Shown: positions 18,244 through 31,146, counted from the first letter of the stretch. The stretch: 64,000 nucleotides of DNA from Kineosporia rhizophila (GCF_021277265.1 NZ_JAJSOH010000010.1:1-64000); one strand, 5' to 3'. Notes: generated from the sequence alone by a model not told the origin. Program-made: numbers and translations.

Positions 18244-19890
18244 TCACACCGCCTGGGCTGCCGCCCGGCCGGCCGTCCTCCCGCTGAACAGGCAACCGCC
18301 CAGGAAGGTGCCCTCGAGCGCCCGGTAGCCGTGCACCCCTCCCCCGCCGAACCCGGCGACCTCCCCCGCGGCGTAGAGCCCGGGCACCGGTTCCCCGTCC
18401 GCCCCGAGCACCCGGGAGTCCAGGTCGGTCTGCAGCCCGCCCAGGGTCTTGCGGGTGAGCACGTTCAGCCGCACGGCGATCAGCGGGCCTGAGCGGGGGT
18501 CGAGCAGGCGCTGCTCCCCGGCGGTGCGCAGCAGGCGGTAACCCCGGTAGCTGCGCAGGTCACGGATGGCCAGGATCTGCTCGTCCACCGAGGAGGGGTC
18601 GACGATCTGCCGGTCCCGTTCCAGCACCGACGCCTCGAGCGTGGCCAGGTCGAGCAGAGGTTCGGCGGTGGTCGCGTTCATCGCCTGGACCAGCGCGGGC
18701 AGGTCGTCACCGGTGACGAAGTCGACCCCGTTGTCGAGGAAGGCACGCACCGGCCGGGCCGGGCCGGGCTTGACCCGGCCGAGCAGCTTCGGCAGCGACT
18801 TCTCGGTCAGGTCGGGGTTCTGCTCGGACCCGCTGAGGGTGAACTCCTTCTCGACGATCTTGTGCGAGAGGACGAACCAGCTGTGGTCGTGGCCGGTGGT
18901 GCGCAGGTACTGGAGCGTGCCCAGGGTGTCGGCGCCGGGGTAGAGACGGGCGGGCAGCCGCCGGCCCCGGGCGTCCACCCAGAGCGAGGACGGCCCGGGC
19001 AGGATGCGGATGCCGTGGTCGGGCCAGATCGCGTCCCAGTTGTGCAGGCCCTCGGTGTAGTGCCACATCCGGTCGGGGTTGATCACCGTGCCGCCGGCCT
19101 TCTGGGTGATCTGCAGCATGCGGCCGTCGACGTAGGCCGGGACCCCGGTGACCAGGTGCTCGGGCGCGGTGCCGAGGCTCTGCGGCCAGGCCGCGCGGAC
19201 CAGCTCGTGGTTGCCGCCGATACCGCCGGACGTGACGATCACGGCCTGCGCCGTGTAGCTGAACTCGCCTACCTCGCGGCGGTTACCGCCCACCCCGCGC
19301 GGGCGCTGATCGGGCGACAGCAGCGAGCCCCGCACCCCGGTGACGGCTGCGCCCTCGGTGACGAGGGCATCCACCCGGTGCCCGAAGGCCAGCGTGACCA
19401 GGCCCTTGGCCACCGCTTCGCGGACCCGGCGCTCGAACGGCTCGACCACCCCGGGCCCGGTGCCCCAGGTGATGTGGAAGCGGGGCACGGTGTTCCCGAT
19501 CCCGCCGACCCGCCCCTCGCCCCGCTCGGCCCAGCCGACCAGCGGGAACCACTTCAGCCCGAGCCCGGAGAGCCAGGACCGCTTCTCGCCCGCGGCGAAG
19601 TCGACGTAGGCCTCGGCCCAGCGCCGCGGCCAGAGGTCCTCGTCGCGGTCGAAACCGGCCGTGTCCTGCCAGTCCTGCCAGGCCAGCTCGTGCGAGTCGC
19701 GGATCCGCATCCGGCGCTGCTCGGGCGAGTCGACCAGGAACAGCCCGCCGAACGACCAGAACGCCTGCCCACCGAGGTTCTGCTCACCCTCCTGGTCCAG
19801 CAGGAGCACCCGTTTTCCGGCATCCGCGAGCTCGGCGGTGGCGACCAGCCCGGACAGACCGGCCCCGACCACGATGACGTCAGCGTCCAT
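18244..19890 (-). CDS. FAD-dependent dehydrogenase of the fumarate reductase/KsdD type
   Basis: The 548-residue protein opens with a Rossmann FAD motif (DVIVVGAGLSGLVATAELAD, then LLLDQE) and ends with the second FAD site (PVPGLYAAGEVAGFGGGG). This is the FAD-binding family 2 architecture of fumarate reductase and ketosteroid 1-dehydrogenase. The stretch QNLGGQAFWSFGGLFLVDSP fits the subgroup annotated only as FAD-binding dehydrogenase. The substrate is unknown and no steroid genes are nearby. It starts with ATG 19890 and stands alone between nhaA (64 bp) and a terminator hairpin. Confidence 0.85.
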   Translation of the reverse strand: MDADVIVVGAGLSGLVATAELADAGKRVLLLDQEGEQNLGGQAFWSFGGLFLVDSPEQRRMRIRDSHELAWQDWQDTAGFDRDEDLWPRRWAEAYVDFAAGEKRSWLSGLGLKWFPLVGWAERGEGRVGGIGNTVPRFHITWGTGPGVVEPFERRVREAVAKGLVTLAFGHRVDALVTEGAAVTGVRGSLLSPDQRPRGVGGNRREVGEFSYTAQAVIVTSGGIGGNHELVRAAWPQSLGTAPEHLVTGVPAYVDGRMLQITQKAGGTVINPDRMWHYTEGLHNWDAIWPDHGIRILPGPSSLWVDARGRRLPARLYPGADTLGTLQYLRTTGHDHSWFVLSHKIVEKEFTLSGSEQNPDLTEKSLPKLLGRVKPGPARPVRAFLDNGVDFVTGDDLPALVQAMNATTAEPLLDLATLEASVLERDRQIVDPSSVDEQILAIRDLRSYRGYRLLRTAGEQRLLDPRSGPLIAVRLNVLTRKTLGGLQTDLDSRVLGADGEPVPGLYAAGEVAGFGGGGVHGYRALEGTFLGGCLFSGRTAGRAAAQAV

Positions 19891-19992
19891 CGCCGAATCC
19901 CATCATGATCGGCGGACCGGCAGAAGACCTTTGGGCGCACTGATGACGCTTTGGCCCCGCATCCCCGATGGCGGCCGGCGCTCAGCCCGGCG

Positions 19993-20028
19993 ACGAGGTG
20001 TACACGTGGTACCCGGTGTACACCTCGT
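19993..20028 (-). terminator. Terminator hairpin after the W/R-repeat protein gene
   Basis: Perfect 13-bp arms ACGAGGTGTACAC (19993-20005) and GTGTACACCTCGT (20016-20028) enclose a 10-base loop. The hairpin abuts the stop codon of the minus-strand gene at 20029, with no gap between hairpin and stop. It should end the ligA-side transcription unit before the flavoprotein gene. Confidence 0.8.
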
Positions 20029-20676
20029 TCAGCCGCGGAACATGGCCCGCACCAGATCAGCGGCAGGGGTGAGCACCGCCTGCCGCAGCCAGCGCCAGCA
20101 GCCCTGCACAGCGCGCCCGACCGGGACCACCGCGTGCCGCCAGACCCAGCCCAGGGCCAGGCCGATCGGCCGCAGCGTGAAGCGGTAGACCTGGTGCAGC
20201 AGCCATCCGGCGCCCAGCCAGCCCGGGCGCAGCAGGTAGCGGTAGAGCTGGGTCAGCACCCAGAGCACCGGACGCCAGAGCAGCTCGGCCAGCGGCACCA
20301 GGCAACGCCGCCAGAGGAAGACGAGCGGGATCTCGACCAGGTAGTGCCACAGCGGGCGGAGCACGCGGTGCCAGGCGAAGCGCAGGGGCACCACGACCAG
20401 GTAGTACCCGAGGAACTCAAGGGCCGGCCGGAGCAGGTGCCGCCAGAGGTAGCCGAAGGGCCGGGCCACGAGGTTGCGCCAGAGGTACTCCAGCGGAACC
20501 ACGACCAGCCGGTGCAGGAGCCACCCCAGCGGACGGAACACGTAGGCCACGACCGCCCGCCCCAGCACCTTCAGCAGTTCCCAGGCCAGGCGGAAGGGCA
20601 GGACGAACACCACCGCAACGACCCGGACGAGCCACGGGACCTGCGCTTCGGACGGGCTACCCACCTGCGGCGACAT
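20029..20676 (-). CDS. Proline-punctuated Trp/Arg-rich repeat membrane protein, function unknown
   Basis: I do not recognise a named family. The 215-residue product has one clear hydrophobic stretch (about 14-35), then a run of about a dozen short repeats, each starting with RP, VP or P and carrying an L-x-W-R/H core. Examples are RPLGWLLHRLVV, VPLEYLWRNLVA, RPFGYLWRHLLR and VPLRFAWHRVLR. The proline spacing is mostly 11-13 residues. The repeats are amphipathic with Trp, Arg and His, which suggests helices lying in or on the membrane. Start is ATG 20676, or GTG 20682 two codons earlier; no clear ribosome site. It follows ligA by 50 bp and probably shares its transcript. Confidence 0.75.
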   Translation of the reverse strand: MSPQVGSPSEAQVPWLVRVVAVVFVLPFRLAWELLKVLGRAVVAYVFRPLGWLLHRLVVVPLEYLWRNLVARPFGYLWRHLLRPALEFLGYYLVVVPLRFAWHRVLRPLWHYLVEIPLVFLWRRCLVPLAELLWRPVLWVLTQLYRYLLRPGWLGAGWLLHQVYRFTLRPIGLALGWVWRHAVVPVGRAVQGCWRWLRQAVLTPAADLVRAMFRG

Positions 20677-20726
20677 GCTCACGGGCAAGGGACGTGCTTC
20701 TCCCCTGACCCGTTGCAGAGCTTCAG

Positions 20727-23590
<2,864 letters not shown>

Positions 23591-23605
23591 GTCCGTTCCT
23601 GCCCC

Positions 23606-24688
23606 TCATGCGTCGTAGGCCCGGTCGGCCAGGATCCGCGCCGCCTCGCGGGCGATCTTCAGGGCAGCACGGGCCTGCGCCGGCGAAGACCCGGCGAGGC
23701 CACAGGTCGGGGTGACGACCACGTCGGCTGCGCTCTTCGGAGCCAGGCCGAGCTTGCGCCAGGGCGTCCAGATCGCGTCGGCAACCGCCTGGGGACGGGT
23801 GTCGGCAGCGGTCGGAACGGCCCCGGCCCACAGGGCGGTGCCGTTCTCGGTGGCCTCGGCCATCTGCTCCCAGCGCTGCGTTCCGAGCTGCGAGATGTCC
23901 AGGGAGAGCGCATCGGCACCGGTGCGCAGGAGCACGTCGACCGGTGGCTTGGAGGCACAACTGTGGACGACGGTGCGCACCGCCCCTGCGGAACGCGCGG
24001 CTTCCAACACGGTCTGCAGACCTTCCACGACGATCGGCTCATCGATCGCCCGCAGCCGGCCGAAGCCGCTGGCGGTGGGCAGGGCGCCGGCCAGCACCGC
24101 CTGCACGCCCGGCTCGTCGACCTGCAGGATCAGCTGGGCGCCGGGCACCAGCCGGGCCACCTCCTCGAGGTGCTGGCGGACCCCCTCGGCCAGGGAGGCG
24201 ACCAGGTCGCGGCAGGCGCCGGGATCGACCACCACCCGCTCCAGACGAGCCAGCCAGAGGCTCGCGGCCAGCGTCCACGGGCCGGTGACCTGCAGCTTGA
24301 GCGGCCCCTGGTAGCCCTCGGCGATCTCGGCGAGCACGTCCAGGTCCTGACGCAGCCAGGCCCGGATGCGGTTGTGGTCGCGGCCGGGGTGGTCGACCAG
24401 GCGCCAGCCGGAGGGCTGCAGGTCGACGGGCAGGTCGACGAGAAGCCCGGCCCCACGGCCGATCATGTCCGCCCCGGGCCCGCGGGCGGGCAGCTCCGGC
24501 AGGTAGGGCACCGCAGGCGGTTCGCCGAGCTCGCCGAAGGTGGTGCGCATGGTGTCGACGACGTCGGTGCCGGGCCAGGAGCCGATGCCGGTGGCCGCGG
24601 CCGGCCCGATCTTCAGCTCGTTCTCCGGCGCGGCGGGCCCGTCAAGAGGGAGGTCACCGGGCAGATGCAGGAAAGAGGACGACGACAC
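23606..24688 (-). CDS. MetE C-terminal-domain-like protein (cobalamin-independent methionine synthase family)
   Basis: The 360-residue product matches the short actinobacterial protein related to the catalytic half of MetE. It has GIGSWPGTDVVDTMR at the N-terminus, LKLQVTGPWTLA, LILQVDEPGVQ, a zinc-ligand-like TVVHSCASKPP, and VVVTPTCGLAGSSPAQ near the end. The His/Cys pair fits a zinc site that activates a thiol. Full MetE is about twice as long, so this may use a different methyl donor or acceptor. The start is GTG 24688. It is regularly found near ligA and mnmA in actinobacteria. Confidence 0.8.
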   Translation of the reverse strand: MSSSSFLHLPGDLPLDGPAAPENELKIGPAAATGIGSWPGTDVVDTMRTTFGELGEPPAVPYLPELPARGPGADMIGRGAGLLVDLPVDLQPSGWRLVDHPGRDHNRIRAWLRQDLDVLAEIAEGYQGPLKLQVTGPWTLAASLWLARLERVVVDPGACRDLVASLAEGVRQHLEEVARLVPGAQLILQVDEPGVQAVLAGALPTASGFGRLRAIDEPIVVEGLQTVLEAARSAGAVRTVVHSCASKPPVDVLLRTGADALSLDISQLGTQRWEQMAEATENGTALWAGAVPTAADTRPQAVADAIWTPWRKLGLAPKSAADVVVTPTCGLAGSSPAQARAALKIAREAARILADRAYDA

Positions 24689-24794
24689 GCCCCGAGCCTA
24701 CGGTGCGCCCGTGCACAGCGTCACCGAGCTCCACCGGCACCCGAGCCGCCGCTGCCCCCGGAGGCGCGGCACCCGTCCGTTGTTGGAGATGCTC

Positions 24795-25553
24795 TTAGCG
24801 CCCGAGGCACTCCTGCCCGGCTAACACAGCCAGGTCCCCCGTAGCCGCACCGAACTCCCCGCCGGCCACCTCGTCCTTGGTTCGATAGGCGACCGGTGGG
24901 CCGGACGAACCCCACACCACGCTGACGACCGTGGCAATGCGCCCGGCCACTGGCCCAGTGAGCATCCGGACCCGTGTGCCGGGTGCGTGGCCGTCGTCGG
25001 CAATCGTGAGCAAAGCGTCGAGAATCTGCCTTACCCCCGCTACTGGCGCCCCTTCCAGCCCCAGCCCCAGTAAGGCCCAAAGTCGTTCCGGCGGTTCATC
25101 GAGCAGCAGCCTGATGTCGCGGTCGACCTCGGCCAGCAGCAGATCGATCACCGACTCCTCGCCCAGCTCAGCCGCCTCCGCCAGATCTTGCGGGGTAGGC
25201 ACGAGTTCCGGTGCGCGCTGCATGACTGCTTGATAGAGCGCACTCAGAAGCGCCTGCCGGCCATCCCCGGCGTACAGCTGCAACCCGGCGGCAGCCTGGA
25301 GCGGAGGGAATCGCCTCACCAGATGCTCCGCCCGGCCGTCCGGCAATTGGGAAGCCAACTCGGTGTCGCTCAGCCGTTCGGCGAACCGGCGCCGCTCGCG
25401 TTGCTCCACGAAGGCCTGACGCCCGGGGTCAGCGCCACGCGGATACACCGTGCGTCCTTCGGAGGCCGGCGTCTCCCCCACCTGGCTCACCCCGGAGCGT
25501 TTGGCCCGCCGACGGGCTCGTACACGCTCATCGTCGGTGTCCTGATCATCCAT
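24795..25553 (-). CDS. Hypothetical protein with KOW-like C-terminus
   Basis: I do not recognise the gene as a whole. The 252-residue product begins with a charged, probably disordered region (RVRARRRAKRSG), then a predicted helical middle (about 50-180). It ends with a small beta segment GTRVRMLTGPVAGRIATVVS that resembles a KOW motif, a fold seen in ribosomal and transcription-factor proteins. It has no signal peptide. It lies 106 bp upstream of the MetE-like gene on the same strand and is divergent from the VOC gene, with a 181-bp gap between. Confidence 0.6.
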   Translation of the reverse strand: MDDQDTDDERVRARRRAKRSGVSQVGETPASEGRTVYPRGADPGRQAFVEQRERRRFAERLSDTELASQLPDGRAEHLVRRFPPLQAAAGLQLYAGDGRQALLSALYQAVMQRAPELVPTPQDLAEAAELGEESVIDLLLAEVDRDIRLLLDEPPERLWALLGLGLEGAPVAGVRQILDALLTIADDGHAPGTRVRMLTGPVAGRIATVVSVVWGSSGPPVAYRTKDEVAGGEFGAATGDLAVLAGQECLGR

Positions 25554-25734
25554 GGCATACCTCCGATCCGGCTCCCACCGTACGACAGGCTCCCCCGCGA
25601 GCCTGGAGCCTTACGGAGGTCCGCAGTACCGTGAGCCAGCGATTACTATCCGCATGCTTCGGCCGGACGCCGGCAGGAACGCGGCGGGCTTCACGGGGGC
25701 GTCCGCAGTGGCGCCAGGCATTCTGGAGGCGCAC

Positions 25735-26541
25735 GTGGGAATTCGTACCGAACGCTGGCGCGCGGGCACACCGTGCTGGACCGAGCTCACGGTGGAGGAC
25801 GTGGAGGAGGCGAAGGCCTTCTACGGACCGCTGCTGGGGTGGTCGTTCGAGCGTTCCCCGTCCGACCACTCGCTCGTGCTGGCCACGGTGGACGGGGTGG
25901 AGGCGGCCGGGATCACCGAGATCCACGAGGACATCCTGCGCAGCCCCAGCGAGGAGACCGGACGGCCGACCGGCTGGCTGACCTACTTCGCCACCGACAA
26001 CCTGAACGCCACCGTCGAGGCCGTGCAGGCGAACGATGGACAGGTTCTCCTGCCGCCCCGAGCCTCGGGCACGCGCGGGCACCGGGCCGTGGTCTGCGAC
26101 CCGACCGGCGCCCCCTTCGGCCTCTGGCAGGCCGGGGACTCGATCGGCGCGGCCCACGTCCAGGACTCGGGCTCGTTCGTCTGGGACGACCTACGCACAC
26201 CGGATCCGACCGTAGCCCGGGAGTTCTACGTCAAGCTTTTCGGCTTCCGCAACGAAGCGCTCCCCCCGGAGATGGAACCGGACGACAGCTACCAGACCTT
26301 CTCGCACCCAGACGAGGAATGGCCGCTGGGCGGCATGGGCCCGATGATGGGCGACACCGAATCCGCCCCCTACTGGCTCAACTACTTTCAGATCCGCGAC
26401 ATCACCGCGGCGCTGGACTTCGTCGAGTCCACGGGCGGGCAGATCACCCAGCGCGACTTCGAGAGCCCCTTCGGCCGGATGGCCTCGATCCGCGACACCC
26501 AGGGCAGCCGGTTCTGGCTCATGCAGCCACCGGCTGAGTGA
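25735..26541 (+). CDS. Two-domain VOC (glyoxalase/bleomycin-resistance fold) protein
   Basis: The 268-residue protein contains two VOC modules. The first starts at GTPCWTELTVEDVEEAKAFY and the second at GSFVWDDLRTPDPTVAREFY. Each ends with a metal-site-type strand (TGAPFGLWQ; TQGSRFWLMQ). VOC proteins bind a metal and a small molecule and include glyoxalases, dioxygenases and drug-binding proteins; this double form is common in actinobacteria with unknown substrate. GTG 25735 is chosen because GGAGG lies five bases upstream. The frame is open back to 25552 but that part lacks similarity. Confidence 0.82.
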   Translation: MGIRTERWRAGTPCWTELTVEDVEEAKAFYGPLLGWSFERSPSDHSLVLATVDGVEAAGITEIHEDILRSPSEETGRPTGWLTYFATDNLNATVEAVQANDGQVLLPPRASGTRGHRAVVCDPTGAPFGLWQAGDSIGAAHVQDSGSFVWDDLRTPDPTVAREFYVKLFGFRNEALPPEMEPDDSYQTFSHPDEEWPLGGMGPMMGDTESAPYWLNYFQIRDITAALDFVESTGGQITQRDFESPFGRMASIRDTQGSRFWLMQPPAE

Positions 26542-26562
26542 GTCAGGGCGGGTGTTGGAGGC

Positions 26563-27708
26563 TCAGACAGTCAGCTTGCGTGGCAACCGGGCTCGGACCA
26601 CGAAGCTTCCGTCCGGTTCCGGTCCAGCCGTCAGCTCACCCCCGAAGGCCGTCACCCGGTCACGCATCCCGTTGATACCCCTGCCGGATCGGGCCCAGGG
26701 ACGGCGTGGGGCGGCCTTGGCCGAAGAAGCAGCAGTGACGATGTCGACCTGCACGGCGTCGGAGGTCTGGGCGAGGGTGACGGAAATCGGGCAGCCGGGG
26801 GCGTGTTTCAGCGCGTTGGTCAGAGCTTCCTGAACTACGCGGTGCAGGGCGAGGGTCAGGCCGGTCGGCAAGGGGTCGGTGTCGCCCTGGTGGGTGAACT
26901 CGATGGTCTGGCCGGCGGAACGGGCTCGCTCGATCAGGGTTTCCAGGGGTTCGTGGGCCGGGGTGCGGTCGGCCTCCTCTCCCGGCGGTGTGCCCGGATC
27001 GTGCAGGACGTCGAGCAGTTCACGCAGGTCGGTCATCGCCGAGCGGCCGGTGCGGCTGATCGTGGCCAGGCCGTCGCGCACGCCGTCAGGCCGGTCGGGC
27101 AGGAGGAAGGGCAGGGCCTCGGACTGCACCACCATGGCCGTGACGTGATGGGTCACCACGTCGTGCAGTTCGCGGGCGATCCGGGCCCGTTCGGCCGCCA
27201 CCGCTTCTCTCTCCAGCGCGACGCGGCGCTCGGCCTCGGCCCGGGCGCGCGCCCGCAGGCCCTCGCCGACCACCCAGAACAGTGACAGGGCCACGAAGAA
27301 GGTGAGCGAGTCGACCGGGCGCTCGGCGTAGGGGGTGTGCTGCATGGCCACGGCGACGACCACGTAGCCCGCGACGGCCGCAGCCGCCACCAGGGCCCGG
27401 CGTCGGGCCAGGTGGGCACCGGCACTGTAGAGCGCCACGTACAGACTGAGCCCGGCCGACGTGGGCTGATAGCCGAGCAACTGGTAGATGCCGACCGCCG
27501 GACCGACCAGGGCCAGGCACAGGCCGGGCCGGCGGTGCCGCAGCGCGAGCGGCAGGCACTGGGCCAGGATCAGGAAGAACGAGAGCGGGTCGGCGTCCTG
27601 GTCACGCAGGTCCTGGTTGCCCAGCGCCACCCCGAACGTGCCGTTGCCGGGCACCAGCGAGGCCACGGTCAGGACCACGGCCAGCAGCACGTCCCGCGAG
27701 CGGCGCAC
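26563..27708 (-). CDS. Sensor histidine kinase, NarL-partner (HisKA_3) type
   Basis: The 381-residue protein has four to six membrane segments (about residues 5-160). The dimerisation/phosphorylation helix is ARIARELHDVVTHHVTAMVV, with histidine in ELHD. An ATPase domain has an N box (VVQEALTNALKHAPG) and a G box (GRGINGMRDRV). Such kinases phosphorylate NarL/LuxR-type regulators, but no response regulator is present in this window. The start is uncertain: the reading frame runs into mnmA, whose stop is at 27735. GTG 27708 and TTG 27717 are candidates, and neither has a clear ribosome site. Confidence 0.85.
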   Translation of the reverse strand: MRRSRDVLLAVVLTVASLVPGNGTFGVALGNQDLRDQDADPLSFFLILAQCLPLALRHRRPGLCLALVGPAVGIYQLLGYQPTSAGLSLYVALYSAGAHLARRRALVAAAAVAGYVVVAVAMQHTPYAERPVDSLTFFVALSLFWVVGEGLRARARAEAERRVALEREAVAAERARIARELHDVVTHHVTAMVVQSEALPFLLPDRPDGVRDGLATISRTGRSAMTDLRELLDVLHDPGTPPGEEADRTPAHEPLETLIERARSAGQTIEFTHQGDTDPLPTGLTLALHRVVQEALTNALKHAPGCPISVTLAQTSDAVQVDIVTAASSAKAAPRRPWARSGRGINGMRDRVTAFGGELTAGPEPDGSFVVRARLPRKLTV

Positions 27709-27734
27709 CCGGGTCAAGGTTCGGAGCAGTCGGT

Positions 27735-28838
27735 TCAGCTGGTGGCGCTGATGGTGGACGATCCGATCACCTGAGTGCCCCGGTACAGCACCAGCGTCTG
27801 CCCGGTGGCCACCCCCGCGATCGGCTCGATGAGCTCCACGTCGACGGTTGCGGGCAGCGTCTGCACCGGCCCGGCCTCCGGCCCTCCGGCCTTCACCAGA
27901 CGGGCGGGCACGGCCCGGCCGTGAGCCCGCACCTGCACGATCAGCTCGGCCCCGGGCTCGGGCACTGGGGCGCACCAGGTGGCCTCGGCGCCGGTGATCG
28001 TGCTGACCTTCAGCTCTTCGACCGACCCCACGACCACGGTGTTGGACACCGGCTCGATCGAGAGCACGTAACGCGGCCGGCCGTCGGCCGCGGGCCGCCC
28101 GAGGGCCAGGCCCTTGCGCTGGCCGACGGTGAAACCGTAGGCGCCGGAGTGCTCGCCGAGCGTTTCGCCGTTGCTGTCCACGATCCGGCCCGGCTGCTCA
28201 CCGAGGTGCTTGGCCAGGAACCCCTGGGTGTCGCCGTCGGAGATGAAGCAGATGTCGTGGCTGTCGGGCTTCTTGGCCACCCGCAGCCCACGCTCGGCCG
28301 CCTCGCGGCGCACGTCTTCCTTCAGGGTGTCGCCCAGCGGGAACATCGAGCGGGCCAGCTGATCGGGCTCCAGCACGGCGAGCACGTACGACTGGTCCTT
28401 GCCGGCGTCGACCGCGCGGTGCAGCTCGCGCCCGTCCGGGCCGTCGACGAGCTGGGCGTAGTGCCCGGTGCTGACCGCGTCGAACCCGAGGGCGACGGCC
28501 TTGTCGAGCAGCGCGGCGAACTTGATCTTCTGGTTGCAGCGCACGCACGGGTTCGGCGTTCGGCCGGCCCGGTATTCGGCGACGAAGTCCTCGATCACGT
28601 CCTGCTGGAACCGCTCGGCCAGATCCCAGATGTAGAACGGGATCCCGAGCACGTCGGCGACCCGGCGGGCGTCCCCCGAGTCCTCGATGGTGCAGCAGCC
28701 GCGGGCCCCGGCGCGCAGCGTCTCGGGGTTACGGGCCAGCGCCAGGTGCACGCCGACCACCTCGTGCCCGGCGTCGACCGCGCGGGCCGCGGCCACGGCC
28801 GAGTCGACCCCACCGCTCATCGCCGCCAGAACTCTCAT
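27735..28838 (-). CDS. mnmA: tRNA-specific 2-thiouridylase MnmA
   Basis: MnmA adds sulfur to U34 of tRNA(Lys, Glu, Gln) using ATP and sulfur from a cysteine desulfurase. The 367-residue protein has the PP-loop [15 protein letters not shown], the first catalytic cysteine in TPNPCVRCN, the second in [11 protein letters not shown], and the C-terminal beta domain. ATG 28838 overlaps the cysteine desulfurase stop (ATGA), so sulfur donor and acceptor are made together. Confidence 0.97.
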   Translation of the reverse strand: MRVLAAMSGGVDSAVAAARAVDAGHEVVGVHLALARNPETLRAGARGCCTIEDSGDARRVADVLGIPFYIWDLAERFQQDVIEDFVAEYRAGRTPNPCVRCNQKIKFAALLDKAVALGFDAVSTGHYAQLVDGPDGRELHRAVDAGKDQSYVLAVLEPDQLARSMFPLGDTLKEDVRREAAERGLRVAKKPDSHDICFISDGDTQGFLAKHLGEQPGRIVDSNGETLGEHSGAYGFTVGQRKGLALGRPAADGRPRYVLSIEPVSNTVVVGSVEELKVSTITGAEATWCAPVPEPGAELIVQVRAHGRAVPARLVKAGGPEAGPVQTLPATVDVELIEPIAGVATGQTLVLYRGTQVIGSSTISATS

Positions 28839-30124
28839 CGCCCTACCTCTTCGGCCTGCTTACGCTTGGAAACTCCGGGCGCGGAACTGAGCCCCGCGCC
28901 CCGGGCCCGCTCGACCACCGGGCCGATGGCCTGGGCCAGCGCGGTGACGTCGGACGCCGTGGAGGTGTGCCCCAGGGTGAACCGGAGCGCGCCCCGGGCC
29001 GTGGTCTCGGGTACGCCCATGGCCAGCAACACGTGACTGGGCTGCGGTACTCCCGCCTGACAGGCCGAACCGGTGGAACATTCCACCCCGCGGGCGTCCA
29101 GCAGGTAGAGCAGCGAGTCGCCCTCGCAGCCGGGGAACGTGAAGTGCGCGTTGCCCGGCAGCCTCGAAAGACCCGGAACTGAGGACGGGGGTGCGAGCGT
29201 CGGTCCCAGACCGGCCAGTTCGCGCGGGACGGCTCCACTGAGGACGGCATCCGGGACGGCTTCCCAGACGGCCCGGACCAGATCGTTGCGCAACGCCGCG
29301 ATCCGCTCCCCCTCGGCCTCCTGTCCCTGCACCGCCAGGCTGGTGGCCACGGCGAAGGCACGCAGGGCAGCCACGTCGAGAGTGCCGGAGCGAATGCCCC
29401 TCTCCTGCCCGCCGCCGTGCAGACCGGGCACCACGTCCAGCCCCCGGCGGGCCAGCAGCGCGCCGGAGGAGACCGGCCCGCCCAGCTTGTGCCCGCTGAC
29501 GCTCAGGCAGTCGACCCCGCTGGCGGTGAAGTCGACCGGCAGGTGGCCCACCGCCTGGATCGCGTCGGTGTGCACCGGAATGCCGTGACGGTGGGCCAGT
29601 TCCGCGATCTCGGCGATCGGCTGCACCGTGCCGACCTCGTTGTTCGCCCACATCACGGTGACCAGCGCGACCGAGTCGTGACAATCGTCCAAAAGCTCTT
29701 TCAGGCCGTCCAGGTCGACGCGGCCGGCGCGGTCGACCGGCATCCAGCGCACGTCCGCCTGCTCGTGGGTGTGCAGCCACTCGACCGGATCGAGCACCGC
29801 GTGGTGCTCGATCGGGGAGGCCACGACGGTGCGGCGCCGCGGGTCGGCGGCCCGGCGGGCCCAGTACAGCCCCTTGACCGCCAGATTGTCGGACTCGGTG
29901 CCCCCGGCGGTGAAGACCACCTCGCTGGGGCCGGCCCCGAGCGCGACGCCGAGCTGCTCACGCGCCTCCTCCACCACGCGACGCGCGCGGCGGCCGGAGG
30001 AGTGCAGGGAGGAGGCGTTGCCGGTGTGGGTCATCTCCTCGGCCATCGCGGCCACCGCTTCGGGCAGCATCGGCGTGGTCGCCGCGTGGTCGAGGTAGGA
30101 AGTCACGGGTTCGAGTGTAGGCAT
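28835..30124 (-). CDS. Cysteine desulfurase (IscS/NifS type)
   Basis: The enzyme takes sulfur from cysteine, leaving alanine, and passes it as persulfide. The 429-residue protein has the opening [16 protein letters not shown], the PLP lysine in [10 protein letters not shown], and the sulfur-carrying cysteine in [20 protein letters not shown]. Its coupling to mnmA (four-base overlap) says it feeds tRNA thiolation; it may also serve Fe-S assembly since no isc or suf genes are here. The C-terminus extends about 30 residues past the core. Confidence 0.95.
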   Translation of the reverse strand: MPTLEPVTSYLDHAATTPMLPEAVAAMAEEMTHTGNASSLHSSGRRARRVVEEAREQLGVALGAGPSEVVFTAGGTESDNLAVKGLYWARRAADPRRRTVVASPIEHHAVLDPVEWLHTHEQADVRWMPVDRAGRVDLDGLKELLDDCHDSVALVTVMWANNEVGTVQPIAEIAELAHRHGIPVHTDAIQAVGHLPVDFTASGVDCLSVSGHKLGGPVSSGALLARRGLDVVPGLHGGGQERGIRSGTLDVAALRAFAVATSLAVQGQEAEGERIAALRNDLVRAVWEAVPDAVLSGAVPRELAGLGPTLAPPSSVPGLSRLPGNAHFTFPGCEGDSLLYLLDARGVECSTGSACQAGVPQPSHVLLAMGVPETTARGALRFTLGHTSTASDVTALAQAIGPVVERARGAGLSSAPGVSKRKQAEEVGR

Positions 30125-30140
30125 GGTGCGGACACCCTGA

Positions 30141-30168
30141 GGCGGGGGCGGCCGCAGCCACCCCCGCC
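30141..30168 (-). terminator. GC-rich hairpin after etfA
   Basis: The arms GGCGGGGGCGGC (30141-30152) and GCCACCCCCGCC (30157-30168) pair with one mismatch around a four-base loop. The hairpin lies 15 bp after the etfA stop and 16 bp before the cysteine desulfurase start, so it would separate the etf operon from the sulfur genes. Confidence 0.6.
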
Positions 30169-30183
30169 ACTGTGCGCCGGGTC

Positions 30184-31146
30184 TCAGCCCTTGCGCTTGA
30201 GCACCTCTTCGGTGGCCTGCGGCAGCACCTTGAACAGGTCGCCGACCACGCCGAAGTCGACCAGCTCGAAGATCGGCGCCTCCGGGTCCTTGTTCACCGC
30301 GACGATCGTCTTGGAGGTCTGCATACCGGCCCGGTGCTGGATCGCGCCGGAGATCCCGCTGGCCACGTAGAGCGTGGGCGAGACCTGCTTACCGGTCTGG
30401 CCGACCTGGCTGCTGTGCGGGTACCAGCCCGCGTCGACCGCGGCCCGGGAGGCGCCGACGGCCCCGCCGAGCGCGTCGGCGAAGCTCTCGACCGGGGTGA
30501 AGTCACCGTCGGTGCCGCGCCCGCCGGAGACCACGATCGCGGCCTCGGTGAGCTCGGGACGGCCGCCCTTCTCCTTCGTCCGGCGCTCGACCACCCGGGC
30601 GGTCCTGGCCCCGTCGGAGACGGTGACGGGCACGCTGACCACGGCGGGGGTTACCCCGGCGACGGTCTGCGGCTCGGCCGAGTTCGGCTTGACCGTGATC
30701 ACCGGCACACCCTTGGTGATGGTGGCGGTGACCGCGAAGGCGGCCGCGAACACCGACTGGGTGGTGACCGGCCCGGCCTCACCGGCCTGCACGTCGACCG
30801 CGTCGGTGATCAGGCCGGAGTCGAGCTTGACGGCCAGCCGACCGGCGATCTCCTTGTTCTCGCCCGAGCTGGCCAGCAGCACGGCGGCCGGGGTGCCGAC
30901 CTGGGCCACGACGGCAGCCAGGGCCTCGGCCTTGGGCGCGACCAGGTAGTCCTCGATGCCCTCGCCCTCGACCTGGTAGACGGTCTGCGCGCCGTACTCG
31001 GCGAGCGTGGCGGCGGCGTTGTCGTACCCCTGGCCGATGAAGACGGCGGCGGGCTCGCCCAGGCGGGCGGCGATGGTGAGCAGTTCGGTGGTGGTCTTGC
31101 GGACGGCGCCGTCGACGTGGTCGACGAGCACGAGTACCTGCGACAT
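30184..31146 (-). CDS. etfA: Electron transfer flavoprotein alpha subunit
   Basis: EtfA holds FAD and, with EtfB, carries electrons from acyl-CoA dehydrogenases to the quinone pool. The 320-residue protein has the C-terminal FAD domain with [20 protein letters not shown] and [20 protein letters not shown], diagnostic for the family. Length is normal. It follows etfB by 29 bp. Confidence 0.96.
   Translation of the reverse strand: MSQVLVLVDHVDGAVRKTTTELLTIAARLGEPAAVFIGQGYDNAAATLAEYGAQTVYQVEGEGIEDYLVAPKAEALAAVVAQVGTPAAVLLASSGENKEIAGRLAVKLDSGLITDAVDVQAGEAGPVTTQSVFAAAFAVTATITKGVPVITVKPNSAEPQTVAGVTPAVVSVPVTVSDGARTARVVERRTKEKGGRPELTEAAIVVSGGRGTDGDFTPVESFADALGGAVGASRAAVDAGWYPHSSQVGQTGKQVSPTLYVASGISGAIQHRAGMQTSKTIVAVNKDPEAPIFELVDFGVVGDLFKVLPQATEEVLKRKG

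Noticed and set aside
24661..24800. Possible RNA gene in the gap before the MetE-like gene
   Set aside because: No stable hairpin set or tRNA-like sequence is visible.
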